DNA of 64,000 nucleotides from Pisolithus tinctorius (taxonomy: Eukaryota > Basidiomycota > Agaricomycetes > Boletales > Pisolithaceae): the NCBI GenBank assembly GCA_024663395.1, contig JANFAH010000067.1, forward strand, positions 1 through 64,000, given 5' to 3'. The translations under genes and the position numbers were made by a program. Positions within the stretch are counted from its first letter, which is position 1. Each line of letters opens with the position of its first letter. Shown here piece after piece: positions 9,351 through 21,853 of this stretch. The notes beneath the pieces were generated by a model. That model was not told where the DNA came from and made no database searches. It saw only the letters and a list, made by a program, of their open reading frames with translations.

Positions 9351-12184
9351 CTCACAAAGACACAGTCATACCATCCAGAACCTTGATGCCATGAAGGCAT
9401 TGCACGAATGTATTTGTGCCACATGCTGCCAATACCACTTGGGTCACTTGGGGCTACAAAGGTTGCAGTGGCTGAATGAAAAATCTTGACATGACTGGTG
9501 AAGGGAGTAACATGGTGGGAAGCAATCAGCATTGTAGAATCTGGGTGGAGTTGTTCAAAGATAAATCGAGCAATGAGCCCAGGGAGCGAAGGGATACCCA
9601 GCTCAATCGCCAGTGCAAGAGCATTCTTTGCATGGTTACAAGCTTGACAAGAGTTCATGTTAGTATGCTCAAGCCAACTCGGGCACATTGACAGTGTGAT
9701 GTCACTCACCAGGGGTGCATGAGAGCTTCATGTCTGAATGTATCAACCCAGGGTGTTCATCCACAATTCCTGTGTTGTCATCATCCTCATCCAAGGTTGA
9801 AACCTCTCCATCTTCATGCTGTGCAACATCACTATTTTCCCTGCCCCCAACCTGGTCAATGCCTGTATCATAGTGGAGAGTGGCTGTGGGCATGTAAGGG
9901 TTATTATCCAAATAAGAGAAAATCGTGAATGTACCATTCAGTGGAGGATGATAGGGTTGATGTGAAGCTGGCAGCATCCCTTGGGCTTCAAAACCAGCAT
10001 GAGCTGCAGCAAGCTGAGAAATGCATTGGTTGGTTTGCAGGATTTGTCTGAGGGCATTATACTTGTTTGAGTGGTGCCAAGGTTTCTTAACTGCAGTGAT
10101 GTGCTTTGATTCAGTAATTGATGTACACAAACTGTTTGGCACACCAAAAAGGCAAATCAATGATTCATAGTGGACGAGAGCATGCTGGCATGGAAGGGAG
10201 AAGCTGTCCACACAGATGCCAATGTCCCTGAAAATTTTGCAGTACTGATGAAACCAATCCAACATGTCTTTGAACTCAGCAAGAGTATCTTCAGTTATGA
10301 CATTCCAGCAGACAATGTAGCAAACCTCTAAGAATGTGCAGAATGTTCATATGATATCTTCTGGAACATGGCCCTCAATGGCAGGTAGGTATGCCTACAC
10401 AGAATGAGATGGCATTGAAACAGAGTAATGGGAAATGGCCCACCTTCATCAGTGCTTTTGAATCATCCCCAGTCCATTGGCTGAACCCCCACCCATCAGG
10501 AAACTGTTGCAACCCTGGAAATGGCAGCACTGAGGCAATACTGACAGTACACGTCAGATATGTTAATTCATTGCATCAATTAGACTTACCATCGATTGAT
10601 ATCTGCTAACCATTCCTTGGCACCAGTCTTGCCATACTCCAACTCCAGATATTTTCTGACCCACTTGACCAGGTGATCTTTGAATGTTCCTTTCACAAGC
10701 TGATGGAGAAGGTCCAGTGCAAGGAGTTGATGAATATCAGTGCAAGGGAAATCATCAGTAAATGGCTGCATGAAGAATTTATAGTAGCAAGGTTCCAGCT
10801 TAAGATTCAATGACTTACCACAACATTTCCATCAATCCCCCACTCATCCCAAAGAATGCCAAGAGGCAGTTCTTCAATCAGTGCTTGAGTAAGTTCCAAG
10901 GTCTGTGGTGCCCCACTGCCATTGAGGTCATTAGGGAAAGCAATGCATCCGTTGAAATATGTTGGGTAGAAAAGTATGAGATGGATTGTGAATGAACCTT
11001 CCACACCAGTTTTGAATGATCCCTGAAATGAGAACTTGCTCAGGATAGTCAGCAGTGTATGGACTGAGGCCAAAAATAATGTGGCAAAAATGATGATCTG
11101 GGCATTTCATGATTTGGGGCATTGTCATGCTGGGCTTGAGGGAGGCCAGTATCCTTGACATAGTGACATGGAAAAGTTGTTTTTTGAACCACCGAAATAT
11201 GGGGTCATCAACATATTTCTTCACTGCTGTAAGACTTACAAGTCAATACAGGCTCTGAATCCAGTAACAATGAAAACAAACCTTTTGGGATGGTGAGGAA
11301 TGCAAGGAGTTCAACACCATTTCAATGAGCATGCTGGACATTGTTATGAATGTTCCCAATAGATACATATACAGGCCAGTAGTCATTCTGGCCTGTGGCC
11401 ACAGACACTGTAGTCTTGTCACTCCCAAGAATAATGGGAACAAAAGTTCCATTGTGTGTTGATTCATCCTCACATATCTTGTCCTATGGTGCATGAGCCA
11501 TTGTACAGGGACAAATGGAAATGCATACCACTTGCATCCATGCCCAATCCCCTGACATGAAGTTTTCATACTGTCACTTCTCACTGTCCTTCGAAAAGTC
11601 CTGGTAAGGAGTGTAGTTGAACTCACTGTCAAACTCTGCATTGGCAAGCATATCCACTACGAGAGAATGGGCTGGGTGGAACCAGAACTCATATGTCTGG
11701 TCCATCCAAGGAGGAACAGCTCCCATGGGGTGTTCACCACTGTACTTTAACTTGAAACTGTCCCATGGAATGTTGCCAAGTAGTGTAGTATCAATTGTGT
11801 TATATAGCTCCTTGTGGTCTGCAAATGGTGGCATGTTGCTGCCTTGCTCAGTATGTAGCAACTGCCCCCATAAATCACAAAGCCTATCAATGTTAGTAGC
11901 TGACATCTCAGTATTCTGGAAAAGAAACTCTGCAGTTTCAAATCGGAGCTGGCTACCATATGGGCACGAAGAACCCTGGGGGCTGGTTTAGAAGGTGGCA
12001 AATGTTGATGAGGGCTATTTTCAGAACCCACTGGGTTAAAAGAATAGTTGTGATCCAATGACTGGTGCTGTTTTAAACTGGGAACTGTTTTGAATAAGCA
12101 GTTACAACCTGCATGAGGACATGGAATACAGCAGACAGTAAATGCATGGTGAGACAGGTGTGACCAAGGACCAGACTGAGGCAT
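9346..12184 (-). pseudogene. Plavaka-type transposase, main body (interrupted by chromovirus)
   Basis: DNA transposase of the Plavaka group (CACTA-like elements of basidiomycetes). It starts at 12184. An N-terminal finger of C-X4-C-X12-H-X4-H spacing lies near residues 20-50. The core follows: PWMDQTYEFWFHPAHS near 11700, GSDKTTVSVATGQNDYW near 11400, LGPYTADYPEQ-like and SLKPSM segments near 11080-11170, the block PFTDDFPCTDIHQLLALDLL near 10700-10760, and SLPCQHALVHYESL with TSITESKHITAVKKPW near 10080-10200. Several short introns and a few frame breaks separate these pieces. The frame runs into the CTGTG duplication at 9346-9350 and resumes at 1232 on the other side of the retroelement. 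Family assignment rests on remembered conserved blocks, not on a search. Confidence 0.85.
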
Positions 12185-12308
12185 GGTGGGGAAGAGTGGA
12201 TTAACACTACGCTGGTGTGTGACGTGAACTGTTGTGCCTGTTGGGAGCTAGTCACAAAGCATTAGTGCCCATGGGTCAGCAATAGCATACATACCTGAAG
12301 CATGTAGT

Positions 12309-14810
12309 GTGCCTCAGAAAAAAATACAGAGTCCAACATCCCTTTGCTGTAACCCCCATTACCAACCCTTGTCCTTTGTGCCCCCAGTTTTGCTACAATG
12401 TCCCACCCTACAACCCATGCAAAGAATGCTCATCAGCACCCTGGATATATCCTACTTGAAGGGAAACAGGTGTGGTGTACCTCGGAGCAAAAACAAGCTG
12501 ACAATGCCTGGACTGAACAAGCAAGGCTGGAACAGGCAGCAACTTGAGAGTGAGGTATCAAATGCCTGGCCAATATTGTTGAAGAAACAGAGTGCCAAGA
12601 GAAAATGCTACTCACCAATATCCCAAAGCCCAGGCCTAAACCACATGTTGTGTCAACAACACCAGTCAGGCCCTCTGAGGAATCTGAACTGGACATCAAG
12701 CCCATTGCTGGAATGGATGTCAGCAAAGATACAATGTCAGGAGAAAGTGCTGACCTGGATGGTGATGTTAACAGTCAACAAGTTGAGGTCAATGGTGAAT
12801 CACCTATGCAAGTGGTAAGGAAACAAAGAAATCAGAAAACTTCAACTTGGGACATGGTAGAGGCAGTGCAAGGTGGCAATGAGTTTGCTGACAGTGTTGA
12901 TAAGAATCAGCCTGAGAAAGGGAAGCACCAGGCATCTGTGTATGTTATCCCCCATCTTTCCACATGATTTTGCTCACTGAAGCTGTTCTCTTCTACTGGG
13001 ATTGCCTTGACCATTTCTATCATCAATGTAGCCAAGCATCAGCAAAAGGCAACTTTGCTGGCATTGGAGAAGTGAAGGATTGGGTGGACAAGCTTGCCTT
13101 GTCAAGATCACTCCACACCTTGCTCTCTCAGTGGTCCACTTCCACCAACTCTCATGCACTGAGGTCCACCTCCACCAACTCTTGTGTACCAAGGTCCATC
13201 TCCAGTGCTAGCACTGACTCTGCATTCAAAGTTCTGCATTCAACTCTGGCTTCCTCTGCCATCTCCCAGCACTCATTTCCAGACCACCTTACTCCTCCAT
13301 CTCAGCTCAACCATGGTGACTATAGGTTTTATATTGATGAGGGTGATCTTGAACCCCTCACAGAGGCAGTTGGTTGATGGACAGACTCTATGGTAAGATT
13401 CTTTCTATGATTTCTAATTCCATCTTGATTTTTTTGTGTAGGACATCACTGAAGTTGTTAGCGGTTCCAAGATAGATGAGTGGGAACCATCACCCCCACC
13501 TGCTGCTACCCAATCATCTGCCCAGAAAGGTGCTCTTAAAGGAAATATCACACATGCTGCCAGTGACAAGTCTTTTGGGAGCTTGAAGAAAAAACAAACC
13601 CAGCAAATTCAGGTAGGCTTGTATCCCACACCACACATTTTTATTGACTGACATGCACTGTAGGTAGATGCAGGGGAGTCCAAATCAGATGCTCTGCCAT
13701 CCAAACAACCCAAGCCATCACAATGCAGTGCATCTGGATCTCAGCACTCTGGCAGTGGAGTGAACAGGAAGTATGTCAAGGATGACCTCCCCCTTGGCTC
13801 CATGGTTGACAACATATGGAGACAATTCTTCATCTCTGCACTTGCACACTTTGCTGCTGGATACAACAATCCTTGGGCCATTCCCACCAAGAAATTCATG
13901 ACAATCCTGCAGGTGATATGGGACAGGGTATATGAGTGAGATTGAGCACACTGTCACCAATGGTGGGCCTGTTTTCCACATTGTAAGTATTATTGTATGT
14001 GTCAACATCTTAGCACTAATGCCATATTTCATTTTAGGCTAAACAAGGTCTTAATAACTGGTGTGGCAGGTTCACTGCAGCTGCCACAGCTGTCATCACA
14101 ACATTCTTTGCCAATGATGCTGACTTCGAGGATCCCAAGCAATGTGTTGAATTCACAAAGGCAATGCTCAAGAGGAACTGATTTCTTTTCAGCCACAACA
14201 GGGGGACAGACAACAAGGTAAAAAGTTTTCATGCCTTCTTGCATCACATTAACTTAAAGAGCTAAATAGATGTGGTCTGGATTGCAGAGGGCACCATTTG
14301 TGCTCCAAACCTTTGCCCATCACTTCAACTTCATCCAGGGCTGAATGGAAGTCCTGGCCTTAGATGGCAAGTTGGCTGGATCTCGTACAGTGCTTGCATT
14401 GGCCTGTGCAGTGGTGACATGCTATTTTATTTCCCTCCACTGAATCATACTGATACAATTTATTTGTAGGTCTGTCGAACTCTCATGTTGGTCACAGATG
14501 ACCATCTTGCTTTCAGGTCTTCCAATTCTGCCAGTGTGTGGACTACCACCACTCCCAAAGGTAACCAGTATGAGTTTAATGATACTGTCTGGGGTGCAGC
14601 ACAAGGCATTACCTGGAGCCCATCAAAGGATTGTCCAAGGAGAATTTTGTGCTTGTGGTTGAGGACATGCAGATGTATGTCAAGAAAGGAATGGTGACCT
14701 CCAGTGCTATGGGCTTGGGAGAAGATGATAGTGAGTATGAAGATCTTTTTACCTTTCATGATCATTTGCAGTACAGAATTTTTCCCCAACTATATGTCAT
14801 GCTTCTTTCA
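12309..14810 (+). pseudogene. unrecognised element-associated gene, several exons
   Basis: A plus-strand coding region that starts about 125 bp from the divergent Plavaka start. Visible pieces are an acidic, low-complexity segment (12605-12967), a serine/threonine-rich segment (12964-13377), and after introns with clear GT-AG ends an ordered block (about 13770-13920) with KYVKDDLPLGSMVDNIWRQF and FAAGYNNPWAIPTKKF. More pieces follow at 14040-14220 (WCGRFTAAATAVITTFFAND) and 14280-14700 (FVLQTFAHHFNFIQG), some in shifted frames and with stops. I have the impression that this fold recurs in transposon-rich agaricomycete genomes, but I cannot name it. It is probably decayed. Confidence 0.5.
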
Positions 14811-15314
14811 TGATTTCATCTCCTCCATTGTGCTTTCATAGTCACATCCATTGTATTCCATAGATAGCACTGTCTATTCTATCTCATGTGACTCATTTTG
14901 TATATCTCAAGTCATGCAAGCTCAATAAGCTGCAAAGCATGGCAAGTTAGATTTTGACACTAAGTCTTTTTCTCCTTATTGACAATTTTGGCTTATTATA
15001 CTTGGCTTGAGATTTAAGCTCAATAAGGTCAAATAAGATTCAATAAGATTTTTGTTAATTTGCTGATGCAGTGAAAACTGGTTATCATGCCATGTGACCC
15101 TAGCTAATGAGATATGAAATCAATATGAAAAATATGATGTGGTCAATAATGTTTATGAGACTTGCCTTTTATGGACTGTGCTATGTAGCAATGTGTGATG
15201 TGATATGTAGCATTGACTGCATCCTTGGCACAGTGCAGCAGCTATGTGGTACACTACACAGTGCAGGTGTGCTGTCCTCTCTACAACTCCTCCTTGATGC
15301 CCATGGCTTTGAAT

Positions 15315-18300
15315 ATGGGTGAACTTGGATCAACAGTGTGGTACATGTGCAACTGCACCAAGTACAACTTCAGTCACCCTCATGCAGTCTCCAAGGCAAC
15401 TTTCTACTGTCATATTGATGAGGTGGACACTGAAGAAGAGAAAGCACATTTACGATCTACCAAAACCTATGAGGGGCTCAACTTTGCCAGGCAATCCACT
15501 TCCACTGCAGCTTGCCATGTAGCCATTCTCCAGGCCATGGCAAAAAGGTGTCTTGAGATGGTTGAAGATGCCTGCAGGCATGTTGGGCATCAGAAGCATG
15601 CTTGCAGTGCTGACATGGTGAGTTTTCTGAGTTATTTTCATGTAGCAGCACTAACTTCAAAGCCTACCATAGGGTGTACCCCCACCCACACCAGCATTCC
15701 TTGAGGAAGGCTTCAGTCATCCAGCCAACGAGGTATGTCATCAATTCATCCATGCTGATGCTCTGATGCTCTGACACCAATTTTTTCTATAGGACATGTC
15801 TCCAAGTATACCTGGTCTTCCTCTCAACACACCAGCCAACAAGGTAAGTACTCCATCGATATTCACATTCACATTCACTGATCCAAATGCCTTCATAGGA
15901 TACACCTCCACACTTCCCAGATCTCCCTGAGGATGACTTTGATCCCCCACCTGACAAGGTAAGAACTCCATCGATATTCACATTCACATTCACTGATCCA
16001 AATGCCTCTGTAGGATATGCCTCCACACTTCCCAGATCTCCCTGAGGATGACTTTGATCCCCCACGTGACAAGGTAAGTTACAAGTGCCAGTGGTTTTTT
16101 TGCCCACTAATCCAACTTGTTCCAATAGAATCTACCATTGCACACACCTGATGTACCAGATGCAATCCTCCACCTGCCCAATGATGAGGTTAGTCACTAT
16201 ATACTTACAGTATTATCTGGACTGCTGACTTCAATCCACATCATAGCAACCTGTAGAATCTGATCTTCCCAGCAATCCATCAACCAATGTGGTTTGACCA
16301 TTGGACGACATCGATTCCCTGCATACCCTCAACATACAGCATCAGTGTCAGGCTTGTCCCATTGTCAATATAGAGGTGCTTGTGGCAACTGCCATATTCC
16401 CATCCATGCAAGAGACCATGAACTTTGTTGCCAAGCTCAAGAACATGTCCTTGAATGATTCAGTCTCCAAGCTTGATGAGGATGCTCTTGAATGGTTACA
16501 CACCTCCCAAGTCAACCAATATCTATTGAGAACCCAGGCATGTGTTTCTCCATATCCACTTACCTAGCTCTCGAGAGCACATCTCAAAATGTGTACAATC
16601 ATGTCTGCCAAGCAGCTCGCAGTAGTTTTGCTGGTTCCCTGGGTGCCGATGATATTCTATCCTTCTATAATGTCAAAAAACTTATCACATCCTACATGGG
16701 GGTCATTTCTATTGAACATGACATGTGTTGTAACACCTGCATTGCATATACTGGTCTGTTCTCCCAACTCAAAGTTTTTCCTACATGTGAAGTTTCTTGC
16801 TGGAAGGAGGAATGGTTGCAAGGCAATTGCAGATGATCCAAAGTCACTGCTCAAACATTCACCACAATTCCAATTGGGCCTCAGCTGCAGGCTCTCTACC
16901 AGCACAAAGACAGTGCTATTGACATGGACTATTTGCATAGACATATGCAAGAGATCCTTTGGCAGTTACAGGAGACAGGGAGTATCCCTGTCATCAACAA
17001 TGTCTTGATGGGGTGGGATTACCTTGGTGCCATTCTCAACAGTGACATCAAGCCAAATGATATCATTCTCATGGTTTCAATTGATGGAGTGCAGTTGTAT
17101 GATAGCAAGGAGTCAGACTGTTGGATATATATTTGGATCATCGTCAACTTACCCCCAGACAAATGATACCACAAGCTTCATGTCCACCCTGGAGGCTTTA
17201 TCCCTGGCCCAAATAAACTCAAACATCTTGACTCGTTCCTCTTCCCAGGTCTACACCACCTTTCTGCTCTTCAGGCTGAAGGGCTCCCCATTTGGAATGC
17301 CCACATGGATTCACATTACCTCTCTGATATATATCTCTTATTCACCACCACAGATGGCCCCAGTCTTGTCTACTGGAATGGCATGGTGGGACATAGTGGA
17401 AAGAATGGCTATCACATGTATTGCAGTGTTATTAGCAGGCATAAGTCACAAGGGAAACACTACTACCCAGCCCTCCTCCAACCTTGTGATCATTGCATCA
17501 GAGGGAGTGACCACCCTGATGTCAATGTCTTTAATCTTCTGTTTGGTGGATGTACCAACTATCTTGCTAACCTCAAAACCATTGTCACCATTTGCAATCA
17601 GACTCAGTGGGACAAAAAGAAGACTGAGACAGGCCTAACCAAACCCCCCCTCCTTCTCAGACTCCATCCAAATCAGTGTCTCAGCATCCCCCTTTGCATA
17701 ACCACTGATACAATGCATCTTGCCAGTAATATCAGTGACCTTCTCCTCTCTCTTTGGCATGGTACAATCAATCATGCTGATAGCGATGACCCAGAGTGCT
17801 GGCCATGGGCAGTCCTTGCCGATGAAGAAGTATGGCATGCTCATGGGGAGGCTGTCATGCATGCTGGCTTCCATCTCCCTGGCTCTTATGATCGCAAGCC
17901 CTGCAACATTGCTGAAAAGATAAATACCCAGTACAAGACCTGGGAATTCCAATTATACATGTTCACCCTCATGCCCATCCTCCTTTGTTCCGTCCTGCCT
18001 AGCCCTTTCTGGGAAAACTACTGCAAGCTCATCCATGGCTTTCAGATCATGTGCCAAAGCACATTGACAAAGGATGAACTTCTTGATGCCCATGCCCTTC
18101 TCTGCAGCTGGGAGCACAAGTTTGAACTCACTTACTATGGCCTCCTTGAGTCTTGTATCCACTTCATTTGCCCTTGCATCCATCAAGTCATCCATCTGGT
18201 CTCTGAGGCAATACACAAGGGTCCTCCAAGCTGCTATGCCCAGTGGACTATGGAATGCATGATTGGGAGTCTTGGCAAGCAAATTTGACAACCATCAAAA

Positions 18301-19070
18301 CCTTTTGCCAACTTAGCTTGTGAGGGTATCCGGCATTGTCAGGTAAATTCCCTCCTATCTGCAATGCCTGAGCTCAATGACTCTGGCAATGGACTCCCCT
18401 CTGGTGCTGAGAACCTCCATGATGGGTACATTTTGCTTTGCAAATGCATGAAGAACTCCATAATCCCCTGGGGTGACAAAGCTGCCTCAATTTCTCAATT
18501 TCTTGGCCCTGGACATGTCCTCCCATGCATCAAGAAATGGGCCTGGTTGTGCCTACCAAATGGGCAGATTGCATGGTCAGCTTGGAGAGAGAAACTCCGT
18601 CCACCAGAACAACTCCACATGTCATGAAATGTTAAGGTCAGTTCACTCATGTTACAAACTCTATCATAAGGCTAAAAGTATATGTAGTTTCTAAGTGATG
18701 GTGAGACCCAATGTGGAGAGGTACAATATTTCACTAGGTTGACCAACATCAGAGATGGGGGTAGCTGGGAATATATCAACATTGCCATCATCTGCGATTA
18801 CTCAACACCTGATGAAGATCTACTTCGACTTTCGAATCATGTTGTCCTTGCTTCAACTCTACTCAACTTGTTATCAGTAATCTGTGTCAAACAGATTGTC
18901 AGCATTGTCGCAATGATTCCTCAGTGCATGGCATTGCCATCAGGCATCAAACAAGATGTATACTGTATGATGGAATGACCTGGATTTGACATGTCTACAT
19001 GGGGCATACCATACAGTGTTTACTGCAATGGGGATGATGATGAAGGTGGAGAAGATGTCAAGTAGGATCA
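15315..19070 (+). pseudogene. Tnp2/CACTA-type transposase (multi-exon, decayed)
   Basis: I read this as a Tnp2-family (En/Spm, CACTA) DNA transposase. The N-terminal exon (15315-15617) has VWYMCNCTKYNFSHPHAVSK, a cysteine-containing opening segment. Then comes an array of mini-exons (15673-16188). The conserved body includes GVISIEHDMCCNTCIAYTG near 16700, MVSIDGVQLYDSKESDCWIY near 17070, HPGGFIPGPNKLKHLDSFLF near 17190, VYWNGMVGHSGKNGY near 17370, TDTMHLASNISDLLLSLWHG near 17720 and the segment WTMECMIGSLG near 18250. The C-terminal exon after an intron (about 18620-18700) has GEVQYFTRL, CVKQIVSIVAMIP and SGIKQDVYCMMEXPG-like residues near 18980. TGA codons break it near 16290 and 17166, the latter in place of an arginine, and a frame shift lies near 16830. 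It is not functional as read. Confidence 0.8.
15673..16188 (+). repeat. tandem array of 60-nt exon / 55-nt intron units
   Basis: Inside the Tnp2-type gene lie consecutive tiny phase-0 exons: 15673-15732 (60 nt), 15793-15843 (51 nt), 15899-15958 (60 nt), 16014-16073 (60 nt) and 16129-16188 (60 nt). The introns are 60, 55, 55 and 55 bp. Units 15844-15958 and 15959-16073 are nearly identical in both intron and exon, so they are a 115-bp tandem duplication. The next unit, 16074-16188, has the same length but has diverged. Each exon encodes a proline-rich 17-20-residue repeat of the type PPHFPDLPEDDFDPP, ending in an acidic or lysine residue at the donor. Confidence 0.85.
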
Positions 19071-19190
19071 TATGCTGTAGTACTACCAAGTTGAAATCAA
19101 TGCATTTGGGTTTACTGCATGAGTTAACAGCAGTTGAATTGTTCAATGTATGCATGAAAGTACAAGCAATTGCAGAAGGTATCAAAACAT

Positions 19191-19712
19191 TCAATCTAGT
19201 CTATGGCATTTCTCTTCTCTCTCAAGCCTATCCTCATATTTTTCCATAGCTTCCCTCCTATGCATGATTTCAATGAGAAGAATCAAGGGATTGAATGAAC
19301 AAAGGTAGTACTTCCAAGGCTGGGGGAGTACTTCCTCCTCAACACCTTGCAGATTCCTACCTTGCCAAGTGAGGAGCATGCAAGGGAATGGAGTTATGCT
19401 AGCAGTCTGCCTGGCACTGATCATTGGATTCCACAGAATTAGTAGGTAGATGCACTTACAGGCTCTTCTCACAATCAGTTGGATCCTCTGACTTGCCAGA
19501 TTCTTTGAGCTTTGAATTGCCAAGCACCTGGCTAGCATCCTCCACCTTGACTGGATCTGTGTATTCAAGCATGATGTTCTTGACCTGCACAGGTTGTGTG
19601 TATGGTTCCTTGACTCAAGGGCAGCCATGCTTGTGGAATTCAGGGTGTTTGATGCACAACACAATTCTCTAATGCATTCAATGAGGTTAGCAAAGTCAAA
19701 AAAGGCCATCAC
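19191..19712 (-). CDS. unrecognised ORF in transposon block
   Basis: A 173-residue open frame on the minus strand downstream of the Tnp2-type gene. It is rich in leucine, arginine and alanine with a basic, helical C-terminal end (MHRREAMEKYEDRLERE). I do not recognise it. In this CpG-poor, decayed block an open frame of this length may be a leftover exon or chance; overlapping frames on the other strand are shorter. Confidence 0.25.
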   Translation of the reverse strand: MMAFFDFANLIECIRELCCASNTLNSTSMAALESRNHTHNLCRSRTSCLNTQIQSRWRMLARCLAIQSSKNLASQRIQLIVRRACKCIYLLILWNPMISARQTASITPFPCMLLTWQGRNLQGVEEEVLPQPWKYYLCSFNPLILLIEIMHRREAMEKYEDRLEREEKCHRLD

Positions 19713-21853
19713 AAAAAACTTACCTCAGTACCAGTGTGAGTCAAAGTGTGGAAAGGTGGTGAAAACCAAACAAATCCAACACCAAAGACAAATATGAGCA
19801 AGTGGTGGTTTGCCTCCACAGAACCTGGAGTGCAGAAGAAAATCTAATGTGGGGGGGGAGTTCAATGGCAGGTGCTCCTGGTGCAAGTTGTCGATGAGTT
19901 ATGCAGGAGAAGATGAGTGAGTGATGACTGGATGAGGGATGCTGAACAGAGTGAAGGTGTTCAGCTGAAAGGACTTAACATGCTCCTGGCACAAGTTGAT
20001 GACAAGTTACACAGGAGTGGAGGGATGACTAAGCAAGACTGCTGACTAAGAGGGGATAAAGCTTCAGATAAGGAATGGAGGTAGATAGACCCCTTCATAG
20101 AGCCTCAACTACCAATGATATGAAATGGGACAGTTAGACTCTTCCAAATAAGCCTCAACTGTTGATGACAAGATATGCACTGAACTGACTGCTGAGTGAC
20201 TTCTTGATTCACTTGGGGGTGTAGCTAAGTACATGGGGGTTTATATACTGTGGGGGGAGGACAGCTCATGACAAACAAGGCACAAATGCTTGGTAAGTAA
20301 TGAGTAAGGACTGAGTAATCATGATGAGTAAGTGAGAAATGAAAAGTAAGCAAGCAGAGAGGATTGGTAAGTATTGGCAATAAACGAGTCAAGGATAGTC
20401 AAAACATCACAGAATGAGTCAAATAGAATCAGAAACTGAGTAAGTGCACTGATATCACATTAGGGGGTGGTGATGCAAGTCAGATCTTGGCAGAGACATC
20501 TCTAGATCCAAAGATGGCATGACAGATGGGCAGTGTTTCCAGATAGGGAAGTATTAATTCCAGAATTGAAGGGCATGAGTCAGGCATCAAAGAGGCTAGG
20601 GCATTGGGGGTCTGTGGGGAAACAGGAGCATATGTGATCGTGTCTCCCACCCTTTCATCCTCCCAGCAAAGTTAACAAAAACTTCATGAACAGGATGAAC
20701 AGGGCTCTGATGGAGGAGGAGAAGGGGGGATGTCTTCTGCTGGATCTTGCAGTAAGAAGGCAAGATGCACATCATACTTGTCATGAATGTGATCAGGGAG
20801 GCTGGAGAACAGTAGATTATGCTGCAGCTGTTGCAATGCAGGAAGAATGATGGACGAGATTGGAATAAAGATGGTGCAGGGAGCAGGGAGGAATGATCCA
20901 TATGCTTCATCAAGAGGGGAGACCGAAATGACCACATAAGACCTTTCTAACCAAATGACAGACCTGAGATGACCAAAGAACATCCTTCTGGAAGTCATAC
21001 TGACAAGGAGAACACACCAACCAAGCTGCATGGGATGAGATGGGGCTGACAATGATGGGATGAACCAGGGGGCTTCAGGATGGAAGCTGGTGGGAATGCC
21101 TGGCAGATATATGTAGCCACTGTCTCTGGCAAATGAGACAAGTGAGATGATTGATGAAGAGGTGGCCATGATTGATGGACTTAGTGAAATGAGCATCTGA
21201 TGTATGGAGTGCTGTAGAAATGCATAGGGTGTGAGGATCCTCTCCAGATTTGGAAGGCAGAATCACATGGCAGAGCACTTTAAGCAAGTGTGAGAATGGA
21301 GTCAATATCTTTGGAAATGGTGGAGATATGATGAAAACCGAATGCCGTACACAGGCACTAAAAACTTTTAATGCACACTCAACTCCTTCCTCTTTTCTCT
21401 TTAGCACTGATGACTCATTCTTGTGTGAAGGATGACTGCTCACATCTGGCAGTCTTTCTATGCATGAGGCCTTTAGTCTTCATCTGCATGCATGGGCATT
21501 GCACACAACTCATCAACAAGTTAGGCAGAGTCAGCTATAACCATGTCCACAACACCTTTGGTGTGTGACACCAGCTGAAGGTATGTTCAATGAAAATGTA
21601 TACATGTCCCAATCTGTGACAAGGCCTTCAAGGTCAATGAGGATGACATTATTGACCATGGTAATGGCAGGAGCAGGAGCAAAAGCTAAATTAGTTGGTG
21701 TCAGCAGCATTTGTTCTCAGTTGCAGTTAATAAGGTAAGGTCATAGTCAAGAGCCTAGAGCCTAATTAGCAAAGGGATGGGAATTTTACCTTAGCCAAAT
21801 TTCTGCCTCTTCTGCCACCTTCCCACCATTAAGTTATCATATACCTGCTCACC
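19713..21853. other. non-coding stretch of transposon block with short repeated motifs
   Basis: I see no convincing gene. A 35-bp motif with GCTCCTGG at one end and CAGGAG at the other occurs twice (about 19873 and 19982). Around 20300-20450 the words GAGTAA and GAGTCA recur many times. Such degenerate short repeats are common in subterminal regions of CACTA-like elements, but I could not connect them to a defined end. The minus-strand frames at 20596-21443 are uninformative. Confidence 0.4.
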
